Of a stretch of DNA of 50,463 nt, positions 33,509 through 41,799 are shown one piece after another (within the stretch, counting starts at the first letter, position 1; the number at the start of each line of letters is the position of its first letter). Origin of the DNA: Mycobacterium sp. 1423905.2 (GTDB lineage: Bacteria; Actinomycetota; Actinomycetes; Mycobacteriales; Mycobacteriaceae); contig NZ_LZLE01000244.1 in the NCBI RefSeq assembly GCF_001673155.1, positions 1 through 50,463 of the forward strand, written 5' to 3'. Both the position numbers and the translations under genes were made by a program. The notes beneath the pieces are model-generated. The model saw only the letters and a list, made by a program, of their open reading frames with translations, was not told the DNA's origin and ran no database searches.

Positions 33509-34240
33509 ATGGCCGTGCGGCAAGGCTCTGCCCTGGCACCAGAAACCATCCGACAGCGCAGGTCGCTGGCACCGGCGCTGCGGCGGGTCGCCATCACCGG
33601 CGCCGTCGTGGGCGCCGTCCTGTATTCCAACTGGCTGCTCGAGATGGCATTCACCCGCACCTTGCCCGACCCGGACTTGTACATCAGCGAACTGGCCGCA
33701 GCGGATCAACCGTACGGCGAGTGGTTTCGCGGCTGTGATCTTGCGGCGGCGACGGTCTTGCTCGTCGCGGCGGCCGCCGCCCTAATCGGCGTGCGCGGCA
33801 GCCGGTGGAGCATCCGGGGCTGGTGGGCGGTTGCTGTCTTCACCGGGGCGACCGTTCTGGACAACACGGTGTGGAAGCTGGTGTGTGCGCCCAGTTCCGA
33901 GGCCCCCTGCGCAGCCCGTGAAGCGTCGGGCACCGTGCCCATCGGGCACCAACTGCACTGGCTCAGCAGCGGTATCGTGCTGGCCGCCGCGATGTTGTCG
34001 CTGTTCGCCTTCGTCAAGGCCGATATCTGCGAGGGTGCTTCAACGCGGGTGCGTCGCCTCGGGGTGTTCATGTTGGCGGCGCTGACTGTGACAGCGATAT
34101 CGACCGGCATCGCGATCATCATCGACAGCGCTGACCACATCGGCGTGGTCGGGATTGCGCAACGGGCCGAGCTGACCGCGTTCGCCGGCTGGCTGATCTA
34201 TGTGGCCGTGCGCACCGCCCGCGTCCGGGCCGATGACTGA
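33509..34240 (+). CDS. DUF998 membrane protein
   Basis: The 243-residue protein has about six membrane segments (AITGAVVGAVLYSNWLLEMA, DLAAATVLLVAAAAALIGV, WWAVAVFTGATVLDNTVW, SSGIVLAAAMLSLFAFV, LGVFMLAALTVTAISTGIAI, and a final one). It matches the DUF998 family by topology and by the early ISELAAADQPYGEWFRGCD motif. The function is unknown. Start ATG 33509. It overlaps the next hydrolase gene by 8 bases, so the two are coupled. Confidence 0.8.
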   Translation: MAVRQGSALAPETIRQRRSLAPALRRVAITGAVVGAVLYSNWLLEMAFTRTLPDPDLYISELAAADQPYGEWFRGCDLAAATVLLVAAAAALIGVRGSRWSIRGWWAVAVFTGATVLDNTVWKLVCAPSSEAPCAAREASGTVPIGHQLHWLSSGIVLAAAMLSLFAFVKADICEGASTRVRRLGVFMLAALTVTAISTGIAIIIDSADHIGVVGIAQRAELTAFAGWLIYVAVRTARVRADD

Positions 34241-35123
34241 CCACCTCGACATCGACTTCGGCGGATACCGCGTACAGATCCTGGTCGACGGGAACACCGG
34301 TCCGGTCGTGGTGCTGTGCAGCGGCCTCGGGGGCCGCGCGCTGCATTGGGACGACACCGTCGCTGACCTCGCCGATGACCACACCGTCGTGCGCTTCGAC
34401 CGGCCCGGCACACCGGTCATGCCAACGCCGGGTGAGCGTCGCACGGTTCGAGGAGAAGCCGACCGGATCGCTGCCGCGCTCAATGCCGTGCACCGCGCCC
34501 AAAAGGCGGTGGTGGTCGGCCATTCGGTCGGCGGCTTCTACGCCGAAGGGTTCGCGCGCTGGTATCCCGAGCGCACCCGCGCGTTGTTGCTCCTCGACTC
34601 CAGCATTGCGTCCGACCACCGGCTGCTGCCCGCCCTGCCGGTGCGGGCCAGGCTCGCCGGTGCCGGTATCACCGCAACGCTGCTGACCACGCTGCACCTG
34701 CAGACGCCGCTGAGCCGTGCCGGCCTCGCGCTGGTGCAGCGAAGGCGCCCCGGTGGACTCGACGACCGGACCCTAGCCGAAATACGCTGCGCCGCAGCCG
34801 AACCCGGCTTCATAGCCGCACTGCTCACCGAGCACGCCGTCTATTACGAGCTCGCGGCCGAGGTGTGCACGCTGCGGGCCGACCGCTCCCTTCCGCCGGT
34901 GCCGCGCGTGGTGGCCACCGCCCATACCGGGTGGCGCAGCCGACGCTGGCTCAGGCAGCAGGTCCGACTGGCCGAAGCACTCGATGCGCGGCACCTGACC
35001 ATCGCTCCCGTCGGCCATTTCGTCATGGTCGAAAAGCCACGGGCCACCGCCGACCTCATCCGCAGGACCGCCTGCGGGAGCGTCGTCGCCGACGCCGGCT
35101 CGGGCAACCAGCCGGCCCGGTGA
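34233..35123 (+). CDS. Alpha/beta hydrolase
   Basis: The 296-residue protein has the alpha/beta hydrolase core: CSGLGGRALHWD, VVRFDRPGT, nucleophile VVGHSVGG (Ser98) and late histidine APVGHFVMVEKP. The lid region (ALPVRARLAGAGITATLLTT) is hydrophobic. The start ATG lies within the end of the DUF998 gene, which suggests that the hydrolase and the membrane protein act together. The substrate is unknown. Confidence 0.85.
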   Translation: MTDHLDIDFGGYRVQILVDGNTGPVVVLCSGLGGRALHWDDTVADLADDHTVVRFDRPGTPVMPTPGERRTVRGEADRIAAALNAVHRAQKAVVVGHSVGGFYAEGFARWYPERTRALLLLDSSIASDHRLLPALPVRARLAGAGITATLLTTLHLQTPLSRAGLALVQRRRPGGLDDRTLAEIRCAAAEPGFIAALLTEHAVYYELAAEVCTLRADRSLPPVPRVVATAHTGWRSRRWLRQQVRLAEALDARHLTIAPVGHFVMVEKPRATADLIRRTACGSVVADAGSGNQPAR

Positions 35124-35197
35124 CTTGTCGTTTTGGGGACGCAATGTCCAGTATCCGAACCGCGGAAAATATCGCGTTACACGCATGTTTAATATTC

Positions 35198-35209
35198 GGC
35201 TAATTAGCC
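35198..35209. promoter_or_regulatory. Perfect palindrome in the PE promoter region
   Basis: GGCTAATTAGCC is a perfect 12-base palindrome in an AT-rich island (35160-35215) 58 bases before the PE start. It is a good size for a dimeric repressor. The base composition stands out from the GC-rich surroundings. Confidence 0.4.
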
Positions 35210-35267
35210 CATCTTCCTTGAGGCGTATGCCGCTTGATCGTTGGCCACGGTTAAAGGGAGATGGGCT

Positions 35268-36710
35268 ATGTCACTTGTCATTGCGCCGGATGTGGTCGGG
35301 GCTGCGGCGGGCCAATTAGCCGGACTTCGAGCCACTCTGGCCGAAGCCTCAGAGTCCATCGCCGCGTCTACTACAGCGGTAGCGCCTGCGGCCGCCGACG
35401 AGATCTCTCACGCCATCGCCGCACTGTTCGGCGGGCTAGGCGAGGAGTACCAGGCGCTCAGCGCTCAAGCGCAGGCCTTCCACGCGGAGTTCGTCAAAGT
35501 CTTGAACTCGAGCGTGGGCGCTTACCTGGGCACCGAGATCGCGAATGTCGGGCAGGTCGTCGCGAACGCGATCGCGCCGCCGGCGGCCAGTGTCGCGCCC
35601 GCCGCCTCAGTCGTGGACGGCCTATTGGGTGGCGGCGCGTTGGGCACCGGCGCGCTGTTAGGCGGCACTGGCGGCGGATTGCTGGACACCGGCGTCCTGG
35701 GCGGAGTTCTGGGCGGCTTGACAAACGGCAGTGCGCTGTCCGGGCTGACGAGTCAAATCGGGCAGATCGGCGCGGGCTTGCAAGGCTTGTTGGGGGGCAC
35801 CAACCTGGTGCCGGCGCTACAGGGCTTGCTGCCCGGAATATTCGGCACCGGCGCGCCGCCTGACTTCTTCGCCGCGGTCGCCGGACCGTATCAAGCGCTG
35901 TTCAACAACACGATCGCCAACCTGCAGAGCCTGGGCAACGGCTTGGCGGCCAATCCGTTCCCCTTCTTGCATCAGTTCATCACCAACCAGAGCAATTACG
36001 GCCAGTTGATCGCTTCGTCCTTCAACCACTTCGCCGCGACCGGCGCCGTCAACGACCTTCTGCCCATCTTGTCCATTCCCGCCCAGATCGGGCAGAACGC
36101 GGTGAATGTCTTCCGGACGCTGACCGATTTCTCCTACTCGGTGGGCGTCAGTACGGTGAACAACGCGGTGAGCATCGGGCCGGCATTCTTTGGCCTACCG
36201 ATCGGCGTGGGCATCGACGCGCTCGGCTCGCCGGTCACGACTGCCAGCGCAGCGGCCTCCAGCGCGGCGGCCTTCATGAGCGCCGTGCAGCACGGGGACG
36301 CGTTCGGGGCGGCGGTCGCAGCTCTCACCGCGCCTGCCGTCGTCGCCAACGGCTTCTTGAATGGGCAAGTGACGCTGGCATTGTCCGTGCCCCCGGTCAC
36401 CTTGCCGGTAGTCGGCGGGGTCGGGTCCATCACTGTGCCGCTGTCGGCCAACGTCCCGTTCGGTGGAATCCTCACGCCGCTGTCCACGCCCACCATCAAT
36501 GTCGGACCCGTGGTCCTGGGCGGCGCGCAGGTCTTCCCGCAGCTAATGGCTGTTCCGCTCGGCGGTACGCCCACCGGAGGGATCTTGCCGGGATTGCTGC
36601 TCTACCTGCCGCAGCAGTTGGCGCAGGCCATCGGCGCCCCACCGCTAGTTCCGCCGCTGTTAGCGGTGCTGCCGGGAATTACCCTGCCGCTCACGCTGCC
36701 GTTGTTATAG
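35268..36710 (+). CDS. PE family protein with long hydrophobic C-terminal domain
   Basis: The 480-residue protein starts with a PE domain (residues 1 to about 95; MSLVIAPDVVGAAAGQLAGL) ending in the YxxxE secretion motif (AYLGTE). After a Gly/Leu-rich linker (about 120-180) comes a domain that is not PGRS, rich in Ala, Pro, Val and Leu (VPPVTLPVVGGVGSITVPL, NVGPVVLGGAQVFP), ending in TLPLTLPLL. It is probably an ESX-5 type VII substrate placed in the outer envelope. AAAGGGAG lies 7 bases before the chosen ATG; another ATG at 35261 is out of frame. The end overlaps the convergent secreted-protein gene by 20 bases. Confidence 0.9.
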   Translation: MSLVIAPDVVGAAAGQLAGLRATLAEASESIAASTTAVAPAAADEISHAIAALFGGLGEEYQALSAQAQAFHAEFVKVLNSSVGAYLGTEIANVGQVVANAIAPPAASVAPAASVVDGLLGGGALGTGALLGGTGGGLLDTGVLGGVLGGLTNGSALSGLTSQIGQIGAGLQGLLGGTNLVPALQGLLPGIFGTGAPPDFFAAVAGPYQALFNNTIANLQSLGNGLAANPFPFLHQFITNQSNYGQLIASSFNHFAATGAVNDLLPILSIPAQIGQNAVNVFRTLTDFSYSVGVSTVNNAVSIGPAFFGLPIGVGIDALGSPVTTASAAASSAAAFMSAVQHGDAFGAAVAALTAPAVVANGFLNGQVTLALSVPPVTLPVVGGVGSITVPLSANVPFGGILTPLSTPTINVGPVVLGGAQVFPQLMAVPLGGTPTGGILPGLLLYLPQQLAQAIGAPPLVPPLLAVLPGITLPLTLPLL

Positions 36711-37209
36711 AACCAAACGCCGCCACCGGCATCTCCACGCTGCCGCGGCACGGGCCGCTGAGGATGTCGGTGTGCCAGGTACCGCGCAACGTCCCATCGG
36801 CCTGTGGCATGTAGAACGCCCAAGACTTGGCCGGCGCCCACGCCTTCGGGACCCCGTCGCCCATAAAGCAGTCCCACTGGAAGTCGAAATGCTCCACCCA
36901 CTTTGACCCGTCCCACACATAGTGGGAAGGCTGCGGCAGGGTTGGGTTCTTCGGTGCCGGCCCGTTGGTGGCGGTGGCGATGCATTGACCCGCGGAGCAC
37001 GCCGTGGTGAAGAGGTAGTCGGCGCTGAACGTGGGTTCGGCTTGGCTGGCGGCCTTACTGGTGCCCACCTTGTCGACGGCGTACCTCACCAGAGAGTATT
37101 TCCCGTTCCACGCCGGCGTCGCCGCGTGGCTCGCCGCAGGCGCCGCGAATACCGCAGCAACGACCAACCCGGCTATGACTACGGCGGGATACGGTCGCAC
37201 CACCTCCAT
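36691..37209 (-). CDS. Secreted hypothetical protein
   Basis: The protein of about 172 residues has a signal peptide (VVIAGLVVAAVFAAPAASHA, cleavage after SHA) and a mature part with four cysteines and many Trp/Tyr residues (TTACSAGQCIATATNG, WDCFMGDG, GPCRGSVEMP). It looks related to the secreted protein at 28749-29189. I chose the ATG at 37209. A GTG a few codons later has a better ribosome binding site (GGAGGT), so the exact start is uncertain. It may be the third gene of a minus-strand operon with the Nudix and PPOX-like genes. Confidence 0.78.
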   Translation of the reverse strand: MEVVRPYPAVVIAGLVVAAVFAAPAASHAATPAWNGKYSLVRYAVDKVGTSKAASQAEPTFSADYLFTTACSAGQCIATATNGPAPKNPTLPQPSHYVWDGSKWVEHFDFQWDCFMGDGVPKAWAPAKSWAFYMPQADGTLRGTWHTDILSGPCRGSVEMPVAAFGSITTAA

Positions 37210-37258
37210 GGTCTGCGGTTCATGACGCGAACCGGTCTCGGCTCGATTACAAAGTCGC

Positions 37259-37783
37259 TCATGCCAACTGGAACTTGGCGGCTCCGCCGGGTTCAGTTGT
37301 GCTGAACGCAAACACCGCCGACGGGTCCACCCGGTACACATGCCACGGCGGCGGCCCGGCCGACGGTGCGCTGTACGGCGCGGTAAGCGCGTCGCCCGCG
37401 ACCTCAGCAGGCCAGCCCCCACTGGCGTAAGCCGCTGCCACCGTTCGCAATTCGTCTATGTCGTGAACCCGAACAGCCATCCCCTCGACGACCAGATCAA
37501 AGTCTTCGGACGCGACGCTGACCACGCATCTGGGGTCGCTGCCGACGTTTCGCGATTTGCGCGTCGCCGGGCCGGAGGTGAAATACCAGTTGCCACCTGA
37601 CGACATCACCCCGACCGGCGTCACGTGCGGGCTGCCGTCGGGGTTGATTGTGGTGAGCCACATGGTGTGTCGGTGCGGCCCGCCGGTGCCGGGGGCTTGC
37701 GTCAGCTGACTATCCAGCACGGCTTTGACGCGGGCCCACTCGACCGGCGGAGCTCCATATCCATCGAGATTGCGCTGTTGCAT
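37259..37783 (-). CDS. Pyridoxamine 5'-phosphate oxidase-like (flavin/F420-binding) protein
   Basis: The 174-residue protein has the split-barrel fold pattern: HTMWLTTINPDGSPHVTPVG, WYFTSGPATRKSRNVGSDPR and CVVSVASEDFDLVVEG. In mycobacteria such proteins bind FMN or F420 and often reduce or oxidise small molecules, but the sequence does not tell the cofactor. The gene starts 30 bases after the Nudix stop on the same strand. Confidence 0.85.
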   Translation of the reverse strand: MQQRNLDGYGAPPVEWARVKAVLDSQLTQAPGTGGPHRHTMWLTTINPDGSPHVTPVGVMSSGGNWYFTSGPATRKSRNVGSDPRCVVSVASEDFDLVVEGMAVRVHDIDELRTVAAAYASGGWPAEVAGDALTAPYSAPSAGPPPWHVYRVDPSAVFAFSTTEPGGAAKFQLA

Positions 37784-37813
37784 ACCAGTAATGACCGTGC
37801 CCGGCCGCGAAAG

Positions 37814-38350
37814 TCATCGCCCGCCCAGCAGGAAAAGCGCATAGGCGGCGATGGACTGCGCGTCGGCGATGACACCGGAGCGCATCATCTGCTCGACCTC
37901 ATCGCGGGAGAACCAGTTGCTGCGCATGTCTTGCTCCTCGTGTTCGTGCTCGGAGTCGCCCTCGGAAATGCCGGTGGCCAAGAACACCCATCCCCGTTGG
38001 CTGCTCATGCCGGGCGCGACATCGAGCTGACCGAGCGCCTCGAACGTCGTGGCTCGCAGTCCGGTTTCTTCGCGCAACTCGCGTCGGGCCAGCTCGACCG
38101 GTTCGGCGTCCGCCAGGTCGGGAGCGGTGCCTTGCGGGAATTCCCATCGCCGTGCGCCCACGGGATAGCGGAACTGCTCGACCAGCCGGAAGCGCCCGCC
38201 GTCATAGGGCATGACCAGCGCATAGTTCGGCTTGTCCACCACGGCGTAGATGCCGGGGCTGCCGTCCGGACGCCGGATGTCGTCTTCTCGGAGCACCATC
38301 CACGGGTTTCGATAGACCTCACGGGACGCGACGGGTTCGATGAAGGGCAC
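37814..38350 (-). CDS. Nudix hydrolase, ADP-ribose pyrophosphatase-like
   Basis: The protein of about 178 residues carries a Nudix box (VELARRELREETGL, with the catalytic Glu pair) preceded by RRWEFPQGTAPD. The N-terminal strand set SREVYRNPWMVLREDDIRRP is typical of ADP-ribose or nucleoside-diphosphate-sugar hydrolases. No ATG fits. GTG at 38350 (VPFIEPVASREV) is the best start. Downstream come the PPOX-like and secreted-protein genes on the same strand. Confidence 0.85.
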   Translation of the reverse strand: MPFIEPVASREVYRNPWMVLREDDIRRPDGSPGIYAVVDKPNYALVMPYDGGRFRLVEQFRYPVGARRWEFPQGTAPDLADAEPVELARRELREETGLRATTFEALGQLDVAPGMSSQRGWVFLATGISEGDSEHEHEEQDMRSNWFSRDEVEQMMRSGVIADAQSIAAYALFLLGGR

Positions 38351-38410
38351 GCCGCCAGTATTGACGTGGCGACCCGCAAGGTGACCGTGAGGTTGAGAAA
38401 GGAGCCAGGC

Positions 38411-38758
38411 ATGACGTTGAGGTTCGACGAGATCTGCATTGATGCCGCCGATCCGACCGCCCTGGGCCAATGGTGGTCGCGGGTGTTGGGCTGGCCACAG
38501 GACGTCGACGCCGACGGCGACGTCCGGCTGACCACCCCGGTCAACGCGGGCCCGAACTGGCTGTTCCTGGGGGTCGACGACAAGCGAATAGTCAAGAATC
38601 GCATCCACTTCGACTTCCGGCCCGACGACCAGGACGCCGAGGTACAGCGTCTGCTGGCGCTGGGCGCACGCCACGTCGACATCGGGCAGGGCGAGCAGAG
38701 CTGGGTGGTGCTGGCCGACCCCGAAGGCAACGAATTCTGTGTGCTGGCGGCGGACTAG
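38411..38758 (+). CDS. VOC-family (glyoxalase-like) protein
   Basis: The 115-residue protein has one VOC domain: LRFDEICIDAADPTALGQWW, the RIHFDFRPDD strand and the end VVLADPEGNEFCVLAAD. It lacks any obvious specificity feature. AAAGGAG lies about 7 bases before the ATG. It is 60 bases from the divergent Nudix start and 3 bases from the next membrane protein gene, so it may form an operon with that gene. Confidence 0.85.
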   Translation: MTLRFDEICIDAADPTALGQWWSRVLGWPQDVDADGDVRLTTPVNAGPNWLFLGVDDKRIVKNRIHFDFRPDDQDAEVQRLLALGARHVDIGQGEQSWVVLADPEGNEFCVLAAD

Positions 38759-38761
38759 GGC

Positions 38762-40249
38762 ATGACGCCAGGCCGCCGCGACAAGCTGGTTCTGGCCGCC
38801 CTTCTGGCGCTCGCGGCAACGCTGCGGCTGATCAACCTCCCGGGACGAGGCGAATGGGATGACGATCAGGGCACCGAGATGTTGGCGATGCTGTTGTGGG
38901 TTCGCGACGGCCAAATACCTCTGCTGGGGCCGATCAGCTCGACGCTCACCGTGCATCACGGCGCCGGTTTCTACTGGATGCTCGCCCCGGCGGCATTCCT
39001 CACCGACGCCCACCCGGTGGCCGCTGTCGCCACGATGACGGTCCTCGGCATCGCCGGTGTGGCCGCGGTGTGGTGGCTCGGCGCAACCGTCGGCGGGCCG
39101 CTGGCCGGCCACCTGGCAGCCCTGCTGATGGCGGTCAGCCCATCGGCGATCACCACGTCGACCTTCCTGTGGAACGCCAACATCGTTGCGCCGGGAGCGG
39201 CGCTCGCAACCGCCGCCGCCTGGCATGCCTGGCGGACCCGGCGGGCCCGCTGGTGGCTGCTCTCGGCGCTCGGAGCTGTGGTAATGCTCAGCGGTCATCT
39301 GCTGGCGGCCGTCGCGGTTGGGCCGTTCGCGGCGCTGATGATCACCGACGTGGTGCGGCGCGACCGCAGCCAGCGGCTGCGGATGCTGGTGCCGGTCATG
39401 GCCGCGACGGCGATCACGGCGACCGGGTTCTTATCCACCTTGCTGTACGAATTGAGCGAAGTGACCGACTTTTTCAGCGCCGATCACCCCGCCGGGCCGG
39501 CAATGCTCATTCGGCTGCGCACCATTGGCGTGCGCGTGCTGGCGTGGCCGCTGACTGGATACGCGGAGAAGGCAACAGTGCGCGCTTGGGCGGCAGCCCT
39601 TCTCGCGCTACTGGCGCTGACCGTCACGTGCTCCGTCGGTCGCGGACTCGCACGGCAATTCGGTTGGTGGGCAATCGTTACGACGCTGTGGGCGGTGGTT
39701 GCGTTGAGCGTCATCGCGCCCACCCTGGCCACGCCGTTCGTCGGCCTGCCCACCGACCAGTACCACACCTGGTTGGATCCGATGCTGTTCGCGATCATGG
39801 GCGTCGCCGGCGCACGTCTCTGGGCGATGAGAGCCGCTTTGGCGGTCCGTTCCACCGGTGTCGCGTTCGTCGGCGGCTGTGTCGCCTTGACCGTGGCCTC
39901 CTTACCGCCATTGGCCTCCGCAGACGGAGGCTGGCCCCAAGCCGTCGATACGGCCCTGCGCATCCGTTCCGTCACCGGCATTCACTCGATAGCCGTCACT
40001 GGTGTCGAGAAGTCAGGCGCCGCAATTGAATTCCCGCTCCGCCGGCAACATGCATCGATCGCCCCGCCGTCCACGGCCGAGTTCCTGATCGTCACCTGCG
40101 ACCCGTTGTTCTTCAGTAGGTCGGTCCTGACTTGTGGCGGCCTCGCCGAGGCGGCGCGCGCCCGCGAGGTCGGGTTTCCGACGGCACGGGTGGTAGACCG
40201 CTTCGCCGACGGGCCGCGGCGCGTGGTCAGTCTCTTCGCCAGTCATTGA
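38762..40249 (+). CDS. Polytopic membrane glycosyltransferase, GT-C/GT39-like
   Basis: The 495-residue protein has about ten membrane segments and an early periplasmic loop with the acidic motif GEWDDDQGTEM, as in GT-C enzymes that use polyprenyl-phosphate sugars. The C-terminal part (about 400-495) is soluble, with ASIAPPSTAEFLIVTCDPLF. The acceptor and sugar are unknown. The downstream gene encodes a Thr/Pro-rich lipoprotein, a plausible glycosylation target, though that link is my inference. Confidence 0.75.
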   Translation: MTPGRRDKLVLAALLALAATLRLINLPGRGEWDDDQGTEMLAMLLWVRDGQIPLLGPISSTLTVHHGAGFYWMLAPAAFLTDAHPVAAVATMTVLGIAGVAAVWWLGATVGGPLAGHLAALLMAVSPSAITTSTFLWNANIVAPGAALATAAAWHAWRTRRARWWLLSALGAVVMLSGHLLAAVAVGPFAALMITDVVRRDRSQRLRMLVPVMAATAITATGFLSTLLYELSEVTDFFSADHPAGPAMLIRLRTIGVRVLAWPLTGYAEKATVRAWAAALLALLALTVTCSVGRGLARQFGWWAIVTTLWAVVALSVIAPTLATPFVGLPTDQYHTWLDPMLFAIMGVAGARLWAMRAALAVRSTGVAFVGGCVALTVASLPPLASADGGWPQAVDTALRIRSVTGIHSIAVTGVEKSGAAIEFPLRRQHASIAPPSTAEFLIVTCDPLFFSRSVLTCGGLAEAARAREVGFPTARVVDRFADGPRRVVSLFASH

Positions 40250-40340
40250 CCCGGCAGCGCACATCTGAGTTTGCTAGGTTATTGCGCAGCAATCGCGCGA
40301 CTTCTCTCGGGGAGCAACTCATGGGGAACGGGCTGCGGCG

Positions 40341-41714
40341 ATGACAATTGCGCGCCTGATACCGATGGCTGCCCGGCTGCCTCGACCGCGGCACACTGTA
40401 CGGCGCGCGTGCCTAAACTTTCAGCAAACGTCGCTAGCGCTGCTGTTAGCGCTTGCAGTAACGGCGCTGCTGTTCGGTTCGGCTAGCTGCTCGAGCGAGA
40501 AGAAAGCGGTGAAGCGCGAAGTGGTGTTGCAGGCCGCGAACGCGCCAGGGCAGCATCCGTGGACCAGTGACCTGACATCGGTCACTCTGCCCATCGAAGA
40601 GGCGACCAACGGTGCGGTGACTCCCGCTGCGGCCGACGAGACTCCGATCGACGTCACCGGCACCCAGCCGGATCTCTATGGCGGTGTGACCGGTACCCAG
40701 GTGCTGGATCGCGACCGGTTGCTATCCGACCTCGACAGTGACCCGCCGATGGCCGCGGCGTGGCGCAGCGCCGCTGGGACGTCAGATGTCAACGGATACG
40801 TGCACTCGCTGACCCCGGTGGTGCTGTTGCACGACACCCGCGTGACCGACTCCTATTACCAGGACGGCGCCGCGACGAGGTTCCAATCGGTGCTGCAAGC
40901 CGGAACGCCGGTATTGGTGGACGACCGAGGGGTACCCCGGGTGCGGGGGACGTCCGGCAGTCCGCTAAGCGAGCCGGAACGCGACGTTGCCCCCACGTTC
41001 ACCGGCAACAAGTGGAAGACCTTTTCGCAGGAATCGGTGGTCGCCGTGCAACCCGCACCGACACCGGCCAAACAAATGCAACTGTTGACCGTGGTGCCGG
41101 TGGGCCAAACTGCGGCCGACCCGTTCCAGCCCGACATCGTCGTCGGCCAGACCGTTCCCGTTCAGTCCACCCGAACGGCTCCCCCGCCGCCCAGCGGTTC
41201 GCTGCCCAACGGCCCGCTGCCGACGAAGGCACAGCTTCAACCGACGGGCAGCCCACCACCGACTGGCCGGTCGCTGCCGACGGGCAGCCCCTTGCCGACT
41301 GCAACGCCACCTCCGACCGCGTTGCCGCAACCGACGGATCAACCGTGGCCGACCGGTAGGACGCGGCCCAGCAGACCCGCACCCACCGGCACGCCACTGC
41401 CGACCGGAACTCCGGAACCGACCGGCCTTCCCCAGCCCACCAGCTATCCGCAACCGACTGGCATGCCAGAACCGACCGGGGCACCAGCACCGACCGGGGT
41501 GCCACAGCCCACCGGCTATCCGGAACCCACTGGCGTGCCGCAACCCACCGCGGCGCCACAGCCGACCGCCGCGCCGCGGCCGACCGGCGTTCCACAACCT
41601 ACCGGCGCGCCGCAACCCACCGCCGCACCCCGCCCCACCGGCGCTCCGCAACCCACCGGTGCGCCCCGACCCACCGGGGCCGCACAGCCCACTGGCGCCA
41701 GACCGACGCATTGA
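40341..41714 (+). CDS. DUF6777-like lipoprotein with Pro-Thr-Gly repeat tail
   Basis: The 457-residue protein has a signal region (SLALLLALAVTALLFGSASC) ending at a cysteine that may be lipidated, though SAS before Cys is not a canonical lipobox. The central domain resembles DUF6777 of actinobacteria: DLYGGVTGTQVLDRDRLLSD, VNGYVHSLTPVVLLHDTRVT and SVLQAGTPVLVDDRGVPRVR. The last 155 residues are repeats of PTG-x-P-x units rich in Pro and Thr, a typical wall-spanning and O-mannosylation-prone stalk. It follows the GT-C gene after 91 bases on the same strand. Confidence 0.8.
   Translation: MTIARLIPMAARLPRPRHTVRRACLNFQQTSLALLLALAVTALLFGSASCSSEKKAVKREVVLQAANAPGQHPWTSDLTSVTLPIEEATNGAVTPAAADETPIDVTGTQPDLYGGVTGTQVLDRDRLLSDLDSDPPMAAAWRSAAGTSDVNGYVHSLTPVVLLHDTRVTDSYYQDGAATRFQSVLQAGTPVLVDDRGVPRVRGTSGSPLSEPERDVAPTFTGNKWKTFSQESVVAVQPAPTPAKQMQLLTVVPVGQTAADPFQPDIVVGQTVPVQSTRTAPPPPSGSLPNGPLPTKAQLQPTGSPPPTGRSLPTGSPLPTATPPPTALPQPTDQPWPTGRTRPSRPAPTGTPLPTGTPEPTGLPQPTSYPQPTGMPEPTGAPAPTGVPQPTGYPEPTGVPQPTAAPQPTAAPRPTGVPQPTGAPQPTAAPRPTGAPQPTGAPRPTGAAQPTGARPTH
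41240..41711 (+). repeat. Tandem PTG-x-P-x coding repeat
   Basis: Imperfect 15-18 base units (ccgaccgg / caacccaccgg) encode PTGxPQPTGxPxP about two dozen times. The region is prone to in-frame length change. No stop or frameshift is present. Confidence 0.9.
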
Positions 41715-41733
41715 CGACACCGCATGCTGCACA

Positions 41734-41762
41734 CGGGCATTGACGGAACCGGTCGGTGCCCG
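41734..41762 (+). terminator. Weak hairpin after the lipoprotein gene
   Basis: CGGGCA (41734-41739) and TGCCCG (41757-41762) form a perfect 6-base stem with a 17-base loop, 20 bases after the stop. There is no U-tract. It could be a terminator, but the evidence is weak. Confidence 0.3.
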
Positions 41763-41799
41763 ATAGTCATAGCAACTAGCAAAGGCCAAGCAGAAACAG

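Noticed and set aside
36711..37305. Plus-strand open frame at 36922-37305
   Set aside because: It is antisense to the secreted-protein gene, which has a clear signal peptide and cysteine pattern.
38762..40249. Cholesterol or drug transporter
   Set aside because: The acidic first loop (GEWDDDQGTEM) and helix number fit GT-C glycosyltransferases better; no transporter signature is present.
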